From the NCBI GenBank assembly GCA_017523925.1, contig JAFWVQ010000064.1, forward strand, positions 1 to 64,000: a stretch of 64,000 nt of DNA, in the 5' to 3' direction. The position numbers and the translations under genes are program-made. This DNA comes from Clostridia bacterium (GTDB lineage: Bacteria; Bacillota; Clostridia; Christensenellales; CAG-138). Within the stretch, counting starts at the first letter, position 1, and each line of letters opens with the position of its first letter. The notes beneath the pieces were generated by a model. It did no database searches and had not been told where the DNA came from. It was given only the letters and a program-made list of their open reading frames with translations. Positions 34,564-43,493 of the stretch are shown one piece after another.

Positions 34564-34827
34564 TCAGGCGTCCTCCGCCGAGTTCCCTGCGTTCGTTTCG
34601 TCCGCTTCGGCCTTGCCCCCTTCGGGCTCGGGCGAGCTTGCGGCGACATGGATCCGCTTCTTGGCGGCGCGCATAAAAACGAGCCTGTCGAGCATCACGC
34701 TGCGGCCGCAGACCACGCATTTTATGCGGATATCCGCGCCCGTCCGCGTTATCACCCATTCGTTGCCGCCGCAGGCATGCTTTTTGCGCATCTGCACGCG
34801 GTCGCCAAGCTCGAATTGCGTTAGCAT
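34564..34827 (-). CDS. DUF951 family protein
   Basis: An 87-residue small cytosolic protein. Residues 1-60 match the DUF951 pattern common in Firmicutes: FELGDRVQMRKKHACGGNEWVITRTGADIRIKCVVCGRSVMLDR, with an H-x-C-G and C-x-x-C arrangement that could bind zinc. A nonconserved acidic and Gly/Ala-rich tail follows. Function unknown. GGAGG precedes the ATG closely. The promoter has an unusual palindrome centred on the -10 box. Confidence 0.9.
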   Translation of the reverse strand: MLTQFELGDRVQMRKKHACGGNEWVITRTGADIRIKCVVCGRSVMLDRLVFMRAAKKRIHVAASSPEPEGGKAEADETNAGNSAEDA

Positions 34828-34853
34828 AAGACCTCCGAAGCGGATATACCCGC

Positions 34854-34873
34854 AGTATGCATTATAGCATACT
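34854..34873 (-). promoter_or_regulatory. Palindrome exactly flanking the -10 box of the DUF951 gene
   Basis: AGTATGC-TATAAT-GCATACT: seven-base arms on both sides of a perfect -10 hexamer (34861-34866). The -35 is weak (TTCCAT). A dimeric repressor bound here would block RNA polymerase. Confidence 0.6.
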
Positions 34874-34892
34874 TCTAAATGAAATGGAATAC

Positions 34893-34922
34893 AAAAAAGC
34901 GCCTTGAATCGCTTCTTGGCGC
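34893..34922 (-). terminator. Terminator of the second signal peptidase gene
   Basis: Minus strand AGCGCC ... GGCGCT stem around a 14-nt loop, followed by TTTTTT. Confidence 0.7.
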
Positions 34923-35025
34923 TGTTTTCGCTTTTATATAATGTTTTTACGGTGCTTTTGCGCTCGCCCGGCCTATGGGCCGCCGCAAGACTCCTTTACG
35001 GCTCATGCCCCGATCGCGCCCGGCT

Positions 35026-35697
35026 CTATACGCCGCGCATCCTGCTGAACGGGAAGATCACGGCGCGCACCCTTCCGAGCACCTGTTCGAATGGGATCGC
35101 GCCGACCTCGTCACTGCGGCTGTCCTTGGACTCGTTGCGATTATCGCCGATCACGAAATAATGCCCCTCCGGCACGGTGTATCTGCCGTCTACGCTGCCG
35201 ACGGTCTGCACGATAGAATTGATCCTTCCGTACCAATCTCCCGCATAGGCGCTCTCATCGAGCTGTTCGTCGTTTATATAGACGAAGCCGTGCTTTATCT
35301 CGATGCTTTCGCCCGGCATGGCGATGATGCGCTTGACGTAGCGCGAAGAGCTGTTCGGGTAATGCACGATCACGATATCCCCGCGCTGCGGCTCACCGAA
35401 CCACAGGCTGACCTTCTCAACGAACAGGCGCTCGCGGTCCATGAGCGTGGTCTCCATTGATTCGCCGTCCACCAGCGTGGGCTCCGCGATGAATTGGCGC
35501 ACTGCAAACGCGGCGACAATCACACAGAGGATCATCAGAACGAAAGGCAGGTTGAAGGTCCTGTTCAATTCGGAATGATGCTTATGCAGCTTTTCCGAGG
35601 CTTTTTCAAACGCCCTTTCGGTTTTGGCGTTTACGGCGATCTGCTCTGAAGCGGAGGCTTTGAGCGAGTCTTGGTATGATTTATCGTTGTTTTCCAT
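35026..35697 (-). CDS. Type I signal peptidase (second copy)
   Basis: A 223-residue membrane protease with all active-site boxes: LVDGESMETTLMDRE (Ser80), RGDIVIVHYP, RYVKRIIAMPGESI (Lys122) and FVIGDNRNESKDSR. It is very like the copy at 33804-34496, including the cytosolic N-terminus with KASEKLHKHHSELNRTF, so the pair arose by local duplication. ATG at 35697 is preferred since the frame upstream encodes nothing conserved. Together with the degenerate third copy it suggests a heavy or specialised secretion load. Confidence 0.95.
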   Translation of the reverse strand: MENNDKSYQDSLKASASEQIAVNAKTERAFEKASEKLHKHHSELNRTFNLPFVLMILCVIVAAFAVRQFIAEPTLVDGESMETTLMDRERLFVEKVSLWFGEPQRGDIVIVHYPNSSSRYVKRIIAMPGESIEIKHGFVYINDEQLDESAYAGDWYGRINSIVQTVGSVDGRYTVPEGHYFVIGDNRNESKDSRSDEVGAIPFEQVLGRVRAVIFPFSRMRGV

Positions 35698-35912
35698 GAT
35701 ACCTGTGTCCTTTTCCTTTGGGTGACTCCTTTTTCTTCGCATTCAATTATAACATATATATGTGCAAAACGGAACGGTTTCATCATTTGGTTTTTTTATC
35801 GCGTTCAAATATATCTGTCATCAAGGACGAGTTTGCATCAGCAGTGCCGAACAGCGTGCTCTCGATGTTTGGGCGTATGAAACGGTTTGCTTTCTGCCAA
35901 TTGGGTTTGGGG

Positions 35913-35941
35913 TTTACCGTTTTGCGCCGATGCTGTATAAT
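35913..35941 (+). promoter_or_regulatory. Promoter of the FlK-like thioesterase gene
   Basis: TTTACC (35913-35918), 17-nt spacer, TATAAT (35936-35941). Confidence 0.6.
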
Positions 35942-35994
35942 ATGATTACAGTGCCGGAAGCATTGACTACATTAAACGAAACGGAGCATTCACA

Positions 35995-36405
35995 ATGATA
36001 CAGATCGGGATCAAAGGCAAAAAGGTCGCAAAGGTGAGCGAGGAATACACAGCGGAGCATCTTCTCAGCGGTCTGCTGCCCGTTTTTGCAACGCCTGCGC
36101 TCGTTGCGCTGATGGAGTACACCTGTTCCGACAGCGTGCAGGGCGAGCTTGACGAGGGCCTCGGCACCGTCGGCAGTTCGATAAACTGCAGCCATATCAG
36201 CCCCTCCCCCATCGGCAGCACCATCACCTGCGAAAGCGAGCTGATCGAGGTCGACAGGCGCAGGCTCGTTTTCCGCGTTCGCGCCTTCGATGATTTCGGC
36301 GAGATCGGCGGCGGCGAACACGAGCGCTTCATCATCGACAACGCGCGCTTCATGCTCAAGGTCAACGAGAAGCGGGCTGCGCTCGGAAGTGCCGACGGCG
36401 AGTAA
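35995..36405 (+). CDS. Hotdog-fold thioesterase, FlK-like
   Basis: A 136-residue cytosolic protein of the hotdog fold. The pattern SGLLPVFATPALVALMEYTCSDSVQGELDEGLGTVGSSINCSHISPSPIGSTITCESELIEVDRRRLVFRV... follows small thioesterases annotated as fluoroacetyl-CoA-thioesterase (FlK)-like, of unknown natural substrate in gut Firmicutes. The ATP and helix signature TPALVALME is retained. GGAG lies 8 nt upstream of the ATG. It stands alone. Confidence 0.88.
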   Translation: MIQIGIKGKKVAKVSEEYTAEHLLSGLLPVFATPALVALMEYTCSDSVQGELDEGLGTVGSSINCSHISPSPIGSTITCESELIEVDRRRLVFRVRAFDDFGEIGGGEHERFIIDNARFMLKVNEKRAALGSADGE

Positions 36406-36565
36406 AGCGCGTTCGTTATTTGTTTGTTATTTGTTTACTTGTTTGTCCGTTTGTTCCTTCGTTTGCTCAAGGAAGCCGCGCCTCGGCCGAGCAGCGCACC
36501 TGCTTTGCGGCAGTACTGCAAGCCTTTTATCGTGGCAAACGAGCTTATCTGATTGATCTCAGGAT

Positions 36566-36607
36566 CAAAACGGGATCCCGCTCCCTGTTTCGGGGAACGG
36601 GATCCGC
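36566..36607 (-). terminator. Strong hairpin, probable terminator of the spore-protein gene
   Basis: GGATCCCGCTCCC (36573-36585) pairs with GGGGAACGGGATCC (36592-36605) with one mismatch. On the minus strand it is followed by CGTTTTG. The gap 36406-36700 otherwise holds only T/G-rich low-complexity DNA (36412-36466). Confidence 0.55.
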
Positions 36608-36700
36608 TCAGGAGGATCGGGGCAGGCTGCCTCGCTTTTGCGGCCTATCCTCGGCCGCGTGTGCCCGGCTTTCCCCTGCCCCCAAATATAGAAGTCTCGC

Positions 36701-36964
36701 TTACTTCATCATGCTGCCGCCGTTCATATTGCGCTCGGCGTATTCGATCATACGCTTGACCATCTGACCTCCGATGCGGCCCGCATCACGGGCGCTGATA
36801 TCGCCGTTGTAGCCCTGCTGAAGATCGATGTTCATCGAGGAAGCGACCTCGTTCTTGAAGCCGGAAAGCCTCTTCTTCATCTCGCGGGAGCTGCCGCTTG
36901 TGCTGCTCGCGCTGCCTTCATTGCTGGAATTATAGCCGTTGTAGCCGTAATTGCCGGTATTCAT
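36701..36964 (-). CDS. Alpha/beta-type small acid-soluble spore protein
   Basis: An 87-residue DNA-coating protein made in the forespore. After a Tyr/Gly/Ser-rich N-terminus (MNTGNYGYNGYNSS) it has the SASP core FKNEVASSMNIDLQQGYNGDISARDAGRIGGQMVKRMIEYAE, with the conserved NEVA germination-protease site. AAGGAG lies 8 nt before the ATG. Expression should be under a forespore sigma factor; I saw no convincing sigma-G promoter. It lies 79 nt from a second SASP gene. Confidence 0.95.
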   Translation of the reverse strand: MNTGNYGYNGYNSSNEGSASSTSGSSREMKKRLSGFKNEVASSMNIDLQQGYNGDISARDAGRIGGQMVKRMIEYAERNMNGGSMMK

Positions 36965-37042
36965 TTCCTTTTCTCCTTAAAAATCAACTTTTGTATGTAT
37001 TCCCGAAGGAAGCTCACTCATCGCGGTGCCTGTCGCGCAGGT

Positions 37043-37243
37043 TTATTTCTGCATATTGCTTTCGGCGTATTCGATCATGCGCTTCACCATCTGACCGCCG
37101 ATGCGGCCTGCGTCGCGAGCGCTGATATCGCCGTTGTAGCCCTGCTGAAGATTGATATTCATAGAGGACGCAACCTCATTCTTGAACTGCTCCAGAGCGC
37201 CACGGGCTTCGGGTACCGTAAGCCTGCTGTTTCTTGATGCCAT
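37043..37243 (-). CDS. Alpha/beta-type small acid-soluble spore protein
   Basis: A 66-residue SASP. ATG at 37243 is chosen because GGAGGTG lies 6 nt upstream and the protein then starts MASRNSRLTVPEARGALEQF, a normal SASP N-terminus; the open frame extends upstream to 37372 without support. The core from KNEVASSMNI to GGQMVKRMIEYAE is almost identical to the neighbouring SASP, so these are tandem paralogues. Confidence 0.95.
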   Translation of the reverse strand: MASRNSRLTVPEARGALEQFKNEVASSMNINLQQGYNGDISARDAGRIGGQMVKRMIEYAESNMQK

Positions 37244-37511
37244 CGTTTTCACCTCCGTTCTTTTTGCCCGCGCTCCTAAAAGCAAGCCCGCTTCAAGGAA
37301 GCGCGGGGTATCTTTACCGGCAAGAAGCGCACAGCCCGATCGGGCGTTTCCGAATAGTTTCTCTCGCTGCAAGTCAACATAACTCCGTGAAGACCTTCAG
37401 CTCAAGCGCAAGCGCGTTTTTTGCCGTGCAAGCTTAATTTGTCCGAAATTGTTGAATGTATGAGAGGTATTTTTTTGAATTTGTATAATTTCAAAAGTCG
37501 GCGCAAACGAG

Positions 37512-37540
37512 TTGTGTTCTTTATAAGAGTGTGCTAAAAT
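37512..37540 (+). promoter_or_regulatory. Promoter of the metallopeptidase-like lipoprotein gene
   Basis: TTGTGT (37512-37517), 17-nt spacer, TAAAAT (37535-37540). A 15-bp inverted repeat ATGTCT-CTA-AGACAT lies at 37561-37575, about 14 nt after the predicted start, and may be an operator. The gap 37244-37618 has no gene. Confidence 0.6.
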
Positions 37541-37618
37541 AATTTGATGAATATAACAAGATGTCTCTAAGACATTCGATAATATAACGGCCGATATGCC
37601 GGCATAGAAAGGAGTTTC

Positions 37619-39670
37619 ATGAAAAAGAGTATCTTCATCTGTTTGATCGCGCTTGTTCTGACTCTGTTTGCCGCCTGCAACAAGCAGCCCGAACCCGCAG
37701 ATCCGGCGGGGACCGCGCCGCCCGAGCATACTTTCGAGCCAATGGCCGACCCCTCAGACTCATCCTCCGCCGCACCCGCTCCCACGGCCGCACCGACCAC
37801 CGAGCCGTCCCTGTACGAAGTGCTGAGCTGCCTTAGCGACGTCGACGTTGACGGGCTTCTCTATGAAGGGGACGGCTTGCTTATCGCGCTTTGCAGCGAA
37901 AAGGAGCATGAACAAGCCAATGCCTATGCAGACGGCGAAACGGGCTTTGACGGTGAAGGCGATGCCGAAGAATACGGTGAAACGCATGGATTCGAGCTTA
38001 GGCGCGTGAATATCCGCACGAACAGCATTGAGGCGGCCTACCGTGGGCTCGGCTATCCGAAACTGCAGCTTATCTGCAAAAGCGGCGAGATACTGATGCA
38101 GCTTGAGGATGAGCTGCTTGTGTTTTCGAGCGGACTGGAGCTTATCCGAAGCGAGCCCATGCTAGGCCTCGAGCAAAACCTGCTGCAGCTCGATCGGGCG
38201 AACGAACGCTTCATCAGCGAAGGCTTCATCGATGAGGGAAGCCGGGACAGAGGAATCGTTGCGTTTGAGCCGAACGGAAGCAAGGACGTGCTTCTGCCCG
38301 CAACGGATCTTACGCTTGCGAGCGTTGATAAGGACAGCGGCATGCTGCTTTTATGCAGCACGAATTTCAACGATGAAGAGAGTGCCTTCGCGCTGTACGA
38401 TCCCGAGGCTTCCGAGGTCGTTCTGAGCGGCTTATGCCCGTTCGGAGACCGAGTTTTCGCGCTTGCGGGCGATAGCTGCCTGCTTGGAGGCTATGATCTC
38501 GTCAGCACTCTCGACAGCTCCGACCCGCTCACGGTTTTCGAGCTTTCGAGCGGCGAACGAACGGCATACGCCTTTTCCGGTGAAATGCTGCGCGCCTTCG
38601 GCTCGATAAAAACCCCCTACGCCATTATCGCAGGCCAATACACCGAGGAAGAATACAGCGGCAGGCACGACGCAAGCTTCGTTTTCGACACGCGAAGCGG
38701 CGCAGTTTTCGACATGGAGAAAGTGCTTGGCGAAGGCTTTTCGGTGGTATGCGCGGAGTATGCCGAGGACATGGCGCGCTGGGTGATCGCTTGCTCGAGC
38801 TATGATGAGCAGGGGCATCGGGAAAGCAAAACGCTGCTTATCGACCCCCAAGGCCTTGAGTATTCAAAAAAGCTTCCGCTTTTCGAAGGCGGCGAGCCTG
38901 CGCCGGAGCTTCCGGAGTATCTTCTCGCTGCGCGCGCGATTGCGGACGGCATCGAGAAAAAATGCGGCGTTCGCCTCATGTTCGGCAACGAGCTTAACGA
39001 GTGGAAGGTTGAAACGGGAATGCTCCGCAAGGATTTTACCGAAGATGAAGCACCCTATCTTGAGGACACGCTCACATCGTTTAACGCTGCACTTTCATTA
39101 TACCCCGAGGACTTTTTCGAAAGGTTCAAGAGCCTGGGCTTGGGCGGCATGCGTTTTATCCTGCTCCCCGATCTCGCTCCGCTCGACGAGATCTCAGACA
39201 TCTCGGGCGACGCCGAGAGATCAACGGTGTACTACACCGTGAATCTGCAGGTGAATGAATGGACGGCTTCGTCCATCGGCAAAACCGCCCATCACGAGAT
39301 ATGGCACTGCGTGGAGCTCCTTCTCGAGAGCAGGACCGGGAGCGGTTTTTACGACGAGGATTGGGCGAAGCTGAATCCGCAAGGCTTTGTTTACGCGCTC
39401 GATGAATGGAACGGCCCCGATGGATACGAAAAGTTCGCTCGCTACCTCCGCGATGGGGAGGACCCGTATTTCATCCGAATATACAGCACCCGAAACGAGC
39501 GAGAGGATCGCGCAACGCTTATAGAGGTGCTTCTTGGCGAGCCGATGCAGGCAAATATGGATTCGCTCTATTCCCGCCCGCATCTCAAAGCGAAGTACGA
39601 TCAAATGGCGGAGCGGGCAGAGGAATTTTTCGGCTATGTTTACTGGGAGAAGATCATCATGGAAGATTAA
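37619..39670 (+). CDS. Lipoprotein with C-terminal zincin-type peptidase motif
   Basis: A 683-residue exported lipoprotein. Lipobox AAC (Cys20) is followed by a Pro/Ala/Ser/Thr-rich linker (about 22-65), a beta-rich middle (about 70-430) of propeller-like repeats, and a C-terminal domain. The latter has a zinc-protease motif TAHHEIWHCVE (His559, Glu560, His563) and, about 65 residues later, Glu627/Glu629 in NEREDRATL as a likely third ligand region. This spacing resembles gluzincin-like enzymes, but I know no named family for the whole protein. AAAGGAG precedes the ATG by 4 nt. A strong terminator follows. Confidence 0.8.
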   Translation: MKKSIFICLIALVLTLFAACNKQPEPADPAGTAPPEHTFEPMADPSDSSSAAPAPTAAPTTEPSLYEVLSCLSDVDVDGLLYEGDGLLIALCSEKEHEQANAYADGETGFDGEGDAEEYGETHGFELRRVNIRTNSIEAAYRGLGYPKLQLICKSGEILMQLEDELLVFSSGLELIRSEPMLGLEQNLLQLDRANERFISEGFIDEGSRDRGIVAFEPNGSKDVLLPATDLTLASVDKDSGMLLLCSTNFNDEESAFALYDPEASEVVLSGLCPFGDRVFALAGDSCLLGGYDLVSTLDSSDPLTVFELSSGERTAYAFSGEMLRAFGSIKTPYAIIAGQYTEEEYSGRHDASFVFDTRSGAVFDMEKVLGEGFSVVCAEYAEDMARWVIACSSYDEQGHRESKTLLIDPQGLEYSKKLPLFEGGEPAPELPEYLLAARAIADGIEKKCGVRLMFGNELNEWKVETGMLRKDFTEDEAPYLEDTLTSFNAALSLYPEDFFERFKSLGLGGMRFILLPDLAPLDEISDISGDAERSTVYYTVNLQVNEWTASSIGKTAHHEIWHCVELLLESRTGSGFYDEDWAKLNPQGFVYALDEWNGPDGYEKFARYLRDGEDPYFIRIYSTRNEREDRATLIEVLLGEPMQANMDSLYSRPHLKAKYDQMAERAEEFFGYVYWEKIIMED

Positions 39671-39721
39671 GAGGCGCGATCGGAAGCGGATATCCAAGGA
39701 AGAAAGCTTCCGCCGCTAAAT

Positions 39722-39757
39722 AGAAGGGGCTGCGCAAAACCGCAGCCCCTTTTGAGT
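39722..39757. terminator. Bidirectional terminator between the lipoprotein gene and recG
   Basis: AAGGGGCTGCG and CGCAGCCCCTT pair around CAAAAC, with TTTT following on the plus strand. Confidence 0.85.
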
Positions 39758-39799
39758 TTACATTCGTTATGTCGATCTGTCGATGCTTCTCTATAATCG

Positions 39800-41815
39800 T
39801 CAGTTTATAACTACATCCTCGAGCGAACTGTTGTATTTGAGCATCGCCTTTTCCATGAGCCTTTCGCTCTTTTCGGGAGACATGGACAGCAGCTTTCTTG
39901 CGCAGTCCCGCGCCTGTTTGAGCGTTTCGATATCCGAAGCGAGCGCCGCCGCGCCGAATTCGCTTATGCCGTGCTGGCGCATGCCGATCAATTCGCCCGG
40001 ACCGCGCGTTTCAAGATCCCTTTCGGCGATCTTGAAGCCGTCGTTCGTTTCGCAGAGCAGCCTCAGCCGCGAGATCGCGGTTTTGGAGCGGCTCTCGGTC
40101 AAAAGCCAGCATTCGCTCTGCTTATCGCCGCGCCCCACCCTGCCGCGAAGCTGATGGAGCTGAGCAAGCCCGAATCTTTCGGCGGACTCGATGACCATGG
40201 TGCAGGCGTTCGGCACGTCCACGCCGACCTCGATCACGGTGGTCGAAACGAGCAGGTCTATCGCGCCGCTGCGAAAGCTTTCCATTATCGCGTCCTTCTC
40301 CGCGCTCTTGAGCTTGCCGTGAACGAGGGCTGTGTGGATGGAGAGATTCGCCTTCAGCTCATCAAACACCGTCTCCGCCGAGCGCACGCGCTCCAGATCC
40401 TCGTTTTCCTCGATCATCGGGCAAACGACGTAGGCCTGTGTGCGCTCTTTATTTATGCGCTGCTCGATATAGCGGTACATCGCGATGCGCTTTTCACTGG
40501 GCACGAGCTGCGTTTTGACCGGTTTTCTGCCCGGCGGCATGCCCTTGACGAGCGAGATATCCAGGTCTCCGTACAGTATCAGCGAAAGCGTTCTTGGTAT
40601 CGGCGTTGCGCTCATAATGATGGTATCGGGCGATTCCGCCTTTTTGCCGATCTGCGCGCGCTGGCGAACGCCGAAGCGGTGCTGCTCGTCGGTTATCACG
40701 AGCCCGAGCCTGCTGAACTCGACCTTGCCCTCGATCAGAGCATGGGTGCCGGTGACTGCGATGATGCTGCCATCCGCGATGCCCCTGAGCACCTCGCGCT
40801 TGACGGGCGCGCTCATATGCCCCTTTAGTATTGCGGCGCGATCGCCGAAAAAGCGTTTAAGAAGCGTAAAATGCTGCTCGGCAAGTATCTCGGTCGGCGC
40901 CATCAGCACGGATTGGGCGCCGTTCTTCGCGGCGATGAACATTGCGTAGAGTGCGAGCGCTGTTTTGCCCGAGCCCACGTCGCCCTGAATGAGCCTGCTC
41001 ATGGGCTGCGGCGAGGCCATGTCCAGCGCGATCTCGTTCATCACGGAGAACTGCGCCGGCGTTGGCTCGAACGGCAGCAGCTCAAGGAATTCCCCGAGGA
41101 TGCCCGAGGTTTCAAACGCTATGCCCTTCTGAGATTTTTTATTCTGCCGCAGCTTCTCGAGCACGATCGTCAGCACGGCCGCATCCTCGAAAGCAAGCCT
41201 GCGGCGGGCCGAAGCAAGCTCGTCGGTATCTTTGGGAAAATGCACTGTTTCGATCGCTTTTTTGAGCGGGATCAGGCCGTACTGCTCGCGTATCTCCTCG
41301 GGAAGCGTTTCCTGCGTGCCTTCTAGGCAGAGGTCGAGCGCGCCGCGAACCGCCATGCGCATAACGCTTTGCGTAAGGCCGCTCGTAAGCGGGTAGACCG
41401 GGATTATGCCCGGAAGCTCCTTTGAGAAGCCCGCGCGCAGAAGCCGAGCCCCCGTTCGTTTATCAACCGTGCCGAGCGCGTAGCCGCCGGGCTCCTTCGG
41501 GATTGAGCGCGCGATATAGGGCTGATTGAACCATGCCGCGGTGATGTTGCCCGTTTCATCTGCGATCGAGACCGTGGTTATGCTCAGCCCCGATTTGGCG
41601 CGGAAGGTCTTGGGCGTTCCGATGAACTTCACCTCGATGGCGGCGGGCTCGCCGTCCTCGGCTTGAGCAACGCTGACGGGCTTTGAATAATCCAGATAGC
41701 TTCTTGGGAGGAAGGAGACGAGATCCTGCAACGAAAAAAGCCCCAGGCGGGCAAAATGCTTGATGCGCCCGGGGCCGATGCCTTTGATTTTAGTCAGTTC
41801 AGATGCTTTTTCCAC
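39800..41815 (-). CDS. recG: ATP-dependent DNA helicase RecG
   Basis: A 671-residue branch-migration helicase for stalled forks and recombination intermediates. It has the N-terminal helix-hairpin wedge region (KIKGIGPGRIKHFARLGLFSLQDLVSFLPRSYLDYS), OB-like wedge, Walker A GDVGSGKTALAL, TDEQHRFGVRQR (DEQH box), SATPIPRTL and helicase motifs V-VI (STTVIEVGVDVPNA, QLRGRVGRG). Start is GTG at 41815, 6 nt past the fakA stop. In this operon order asp23-fakA-recG is the common Firmicutes arrangement. Confidence 0.96.
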   Translation of the reverse strand: MEKASELTKIKGIGPGRIKHFARLGLFSLQDLVSFLPRSYLDYSKPVSVAQAEDGEPAAIEVKFIGTPKTFRAKSGLSITTVSIADETGNITAAWFNQPYIARSIPKEPGGYALGTVDKRTGARLLRAGFSKELPGIIPVYPLTSGLTQSVMRMAVRGALDLCLEGTQETLPEEIREQYGLIPLKKAIETVHFPKDTDELASARRRLAFEDAAVLTIVLEKLRQNKKSQKGIAFETSGILGEFLELLPFEPTPAQFSVMNEIALDMASPQPMSRLIQGDVGSGKTALALYAMFIAAKNGAQSVLMAPTEILAEQHFTLLKRFFGDRAAILKGHMSAPVKREVLRGIADGSIIAVTGTHALIEGKVEFSRLGLVITDEQHRFGVRQRAQIGKKAESPDTIIMSATPIPRTLSLILYGDLDISLVKGMPPGRKPVKTQLVPSEKRIAMYRYIEQRINKERTQAYVVCPMIEENEDLERVRSAETVFDELKANLSIHTALVHGKLKSAEKDAIMESFRSGAIDLLVSTTVIEVGVDVPNACTMVIESAERFGLAQLHQLRGRVGRGDKQSECWLLTESRSKTAISRLRLLCETNDGFKIAERDLETRGPGELIGMRQHGISEFGAAALASDIETLKQARDCARKLLSMSPEKSERLMEKAMLKYNSSLEDVVIN

Positions 41816-41821
41816 TTGGGA

Positions 41822-43465
41822 TCACTCGACGGCGATGTAGTAGTAGTAGAGCGGCTGACCGCCGTGCTGCACCACGAACTCCGCTTCCGGATACTTTTCG
41901 CCGAGCCTGTCGCTGAGCGCCTGCGCATCCTCCGCGGGCGTGTCCGCGCCGTAGAAGATGGAAACGATCGCGTCGTCCCCGCGCTTTCCGAGCATGGCTT
42001 CAACGAGCTTTTCGGCGGCCTCGTCCACGCTCTTTTCAACGATCTCGATCCTGTTGTCGATCAGGCCGATGACGTCGTTTTCCTTTATTTGCTTGCCCTC
42101 GAACATAGTGTCGCGCACGGCGTAGGTAACGGAGCCGGAGAGCACGTTGTCAAGCAGCGCGGTCATCGCGTCGCAATTTGTTTCGGCGTCGCTGTCGGGA
42201 TCGAAGCCGATCATCGCGCTGATGCCGGCAACGATGGTCTTTGAAGGCACGACGAGCACCTTGCACTCGGCGCTCTGCGCGGCGCTCTGGGCTGCAAGGA
42301 TGATATTGGGGTTGTTGGGAAGCACGAGCACATTGCGCGCGTTTGCGTTTTTGACGGCGCGAAGGATGACGTCCACGCTGGGGTTCATGGTCTGCCCGCC
42401 GGGGATGATCACGTCCACACCGAGGCTGGTGAGCACCTCGTCGATGCCGTCGCCCGCGCTGACCGCCACGATGCCGAGCTCCTTTTCATTCGCCTTGCGC
42501 TGCTCGGCAAGGGCGCGGTTCTGCTCGCGCATATTCTCGATCTTGATCCTGTCGATCTCGCCGAGGCGGAGCGCATGCTGAAGCACCTTGCCGGGATCGT
42601 TTGTATGCACATGCACCTTGATCATGCCGTCGTCATGCACAACGACCACGGAATCGCCGATGCTCATGAGCTTGCCGCGGAATTTTGCGACCTCGCCCTC
42701 GGTGGCGTTCCTGGTGAGCCTTGTGACGAAAAACTCGGTGCAATAACCGAAAACTATATCCTCCGCCGCGCCGGAGATGATGGCGCGGTTTTCGTTTTCG
42801 GGCTCCTCGGTATTGAACATGAGCGCGAAATCCTCGCTCGGCTCCTCGCCGTCGAGCGCCATCTTGAAACCGCGGTATATTGTCAGAAGGCCCATGCCGC
42901 CCGAATCGAGCACGCCCGCTTCCTTCAAAACGGGAAGCAGCTCGGGCGTTTTCTTGAGCGCGGCCTCGCCGCTCTCTAGCATGACCTCGACCACCTTATA
43001 TGCATCGGCACCGGCTTCAACAGCCTTTGCGACGCTCTCGCTCATCAGCCTTGCGACCGTGAGCATGGTGCCCTCCTTTGGCTTCATAACGGCCTTATAC
43101 GCAGCCTCTGTGCCGGCTGCGAGCGCCTCCGAGAGCATTTCGGCGGTTATATCGCCCTCGGCGCCCTTGAGCGCCTTGGCAAAGCCGCGGAAGATCTGCG
43201 AGAGGATGACGCCCGAGTTGCCGCGCGCGCCCTTGAGCGCACCGGTCGCAAGCGCCGAAGCGAGCGCGTCTACGGAGTCGGTCTTAACGCCAGAAAGCTC
43301 CTGAACGGCGCGCTGCATGGTCATGGACATATTGGTTCCGGTATCGCCGTCCGGCACCGGAAAAACGTTCATCGCGTCTATGGTTTGCTTATTCTTCTCA
43401 AGGCACATCGCGCCCATCATAAGCATATCGCGAAAAAGAGACCCATCTATACTGCGAACTAACAA
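41822..43465 (-). CDS. fakA: Fatty acid kinase catalytic subunit (DAK2/DegV-like, YloV)
   Basis: Phosphorylates fatty acids presented by FakB proteins, supplying acyl-phosphate for phospholipid synthesis. The 547-residue protein has an N-terminal DAK2 kinase domain (NVFPVPDGDTGTNMSMTM, KGARGNSGVILSQIFRGFAK, LDSGGMGLLTIY), a middle domain, and a C-terminal domain (GGQTMNPSVDVILRAV). Start is TTG at 43465: GGAGG lies 8 nt before it, and the open frame upstream runs into asp23. It is 28 nt after the asp23 stop. Confidence 0.93.
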   Translation of the reverse strand: MLVRSIDGSLFRDMLMMGAMCLEKNKQTIDAMNVFPVPDGDTGTNMSMTMQRAVQELSGVKTDSVDALASALATGALKGARGNSGVILSQIFRGFAKALKGAEGDITAEMLSEALAAGTEAAYKAVMKPKEGTMLTVARLMSESVAKAVEAGADAYKVVEVMLESGEAALKKTPELLPVLKEAGVLDSGGMGLLTIYRGFKMALDGEEPSEDFALMFNTEEPENENRAIISGAAEDIVFGYCTEFFVTRLTRNATEGEVAKFRGKLMSIGDSVVVVHDDGMIKVHVHTNDPGKVLQHALRLGEIDRIKIENMREQNRALAEQRKANEKELGIVAVSAGDGIDEVLTSLGVDVIIPGGQTMNPSVDVILRAVKNANARNVLVLPNNPNIILAAQSAAQSAECKVLVVPSKTIVAGISAMIGFDPDSDAETNCDAMTALLDNVLSGSVTYAVRDTMFEGKQIKENDVIGLIDNRIEIVEKSVDEAAEKLVEAMLGKRGDDAIVSIFYGADTPAEDAQALSDRLGEKYPEAEFVVQHGGQPLYYYYIAVE

Positions 43466-43493
43466 TTCCTTTTCCTCCAAATGCGAAGCGGCG

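Noticed and set aside
36965-37330. Sigma-G promoters before the two SASP genes
   Set aside because: Only weak partial matches (for example CATACAA without a proper -35) were seen, so none was annotated.
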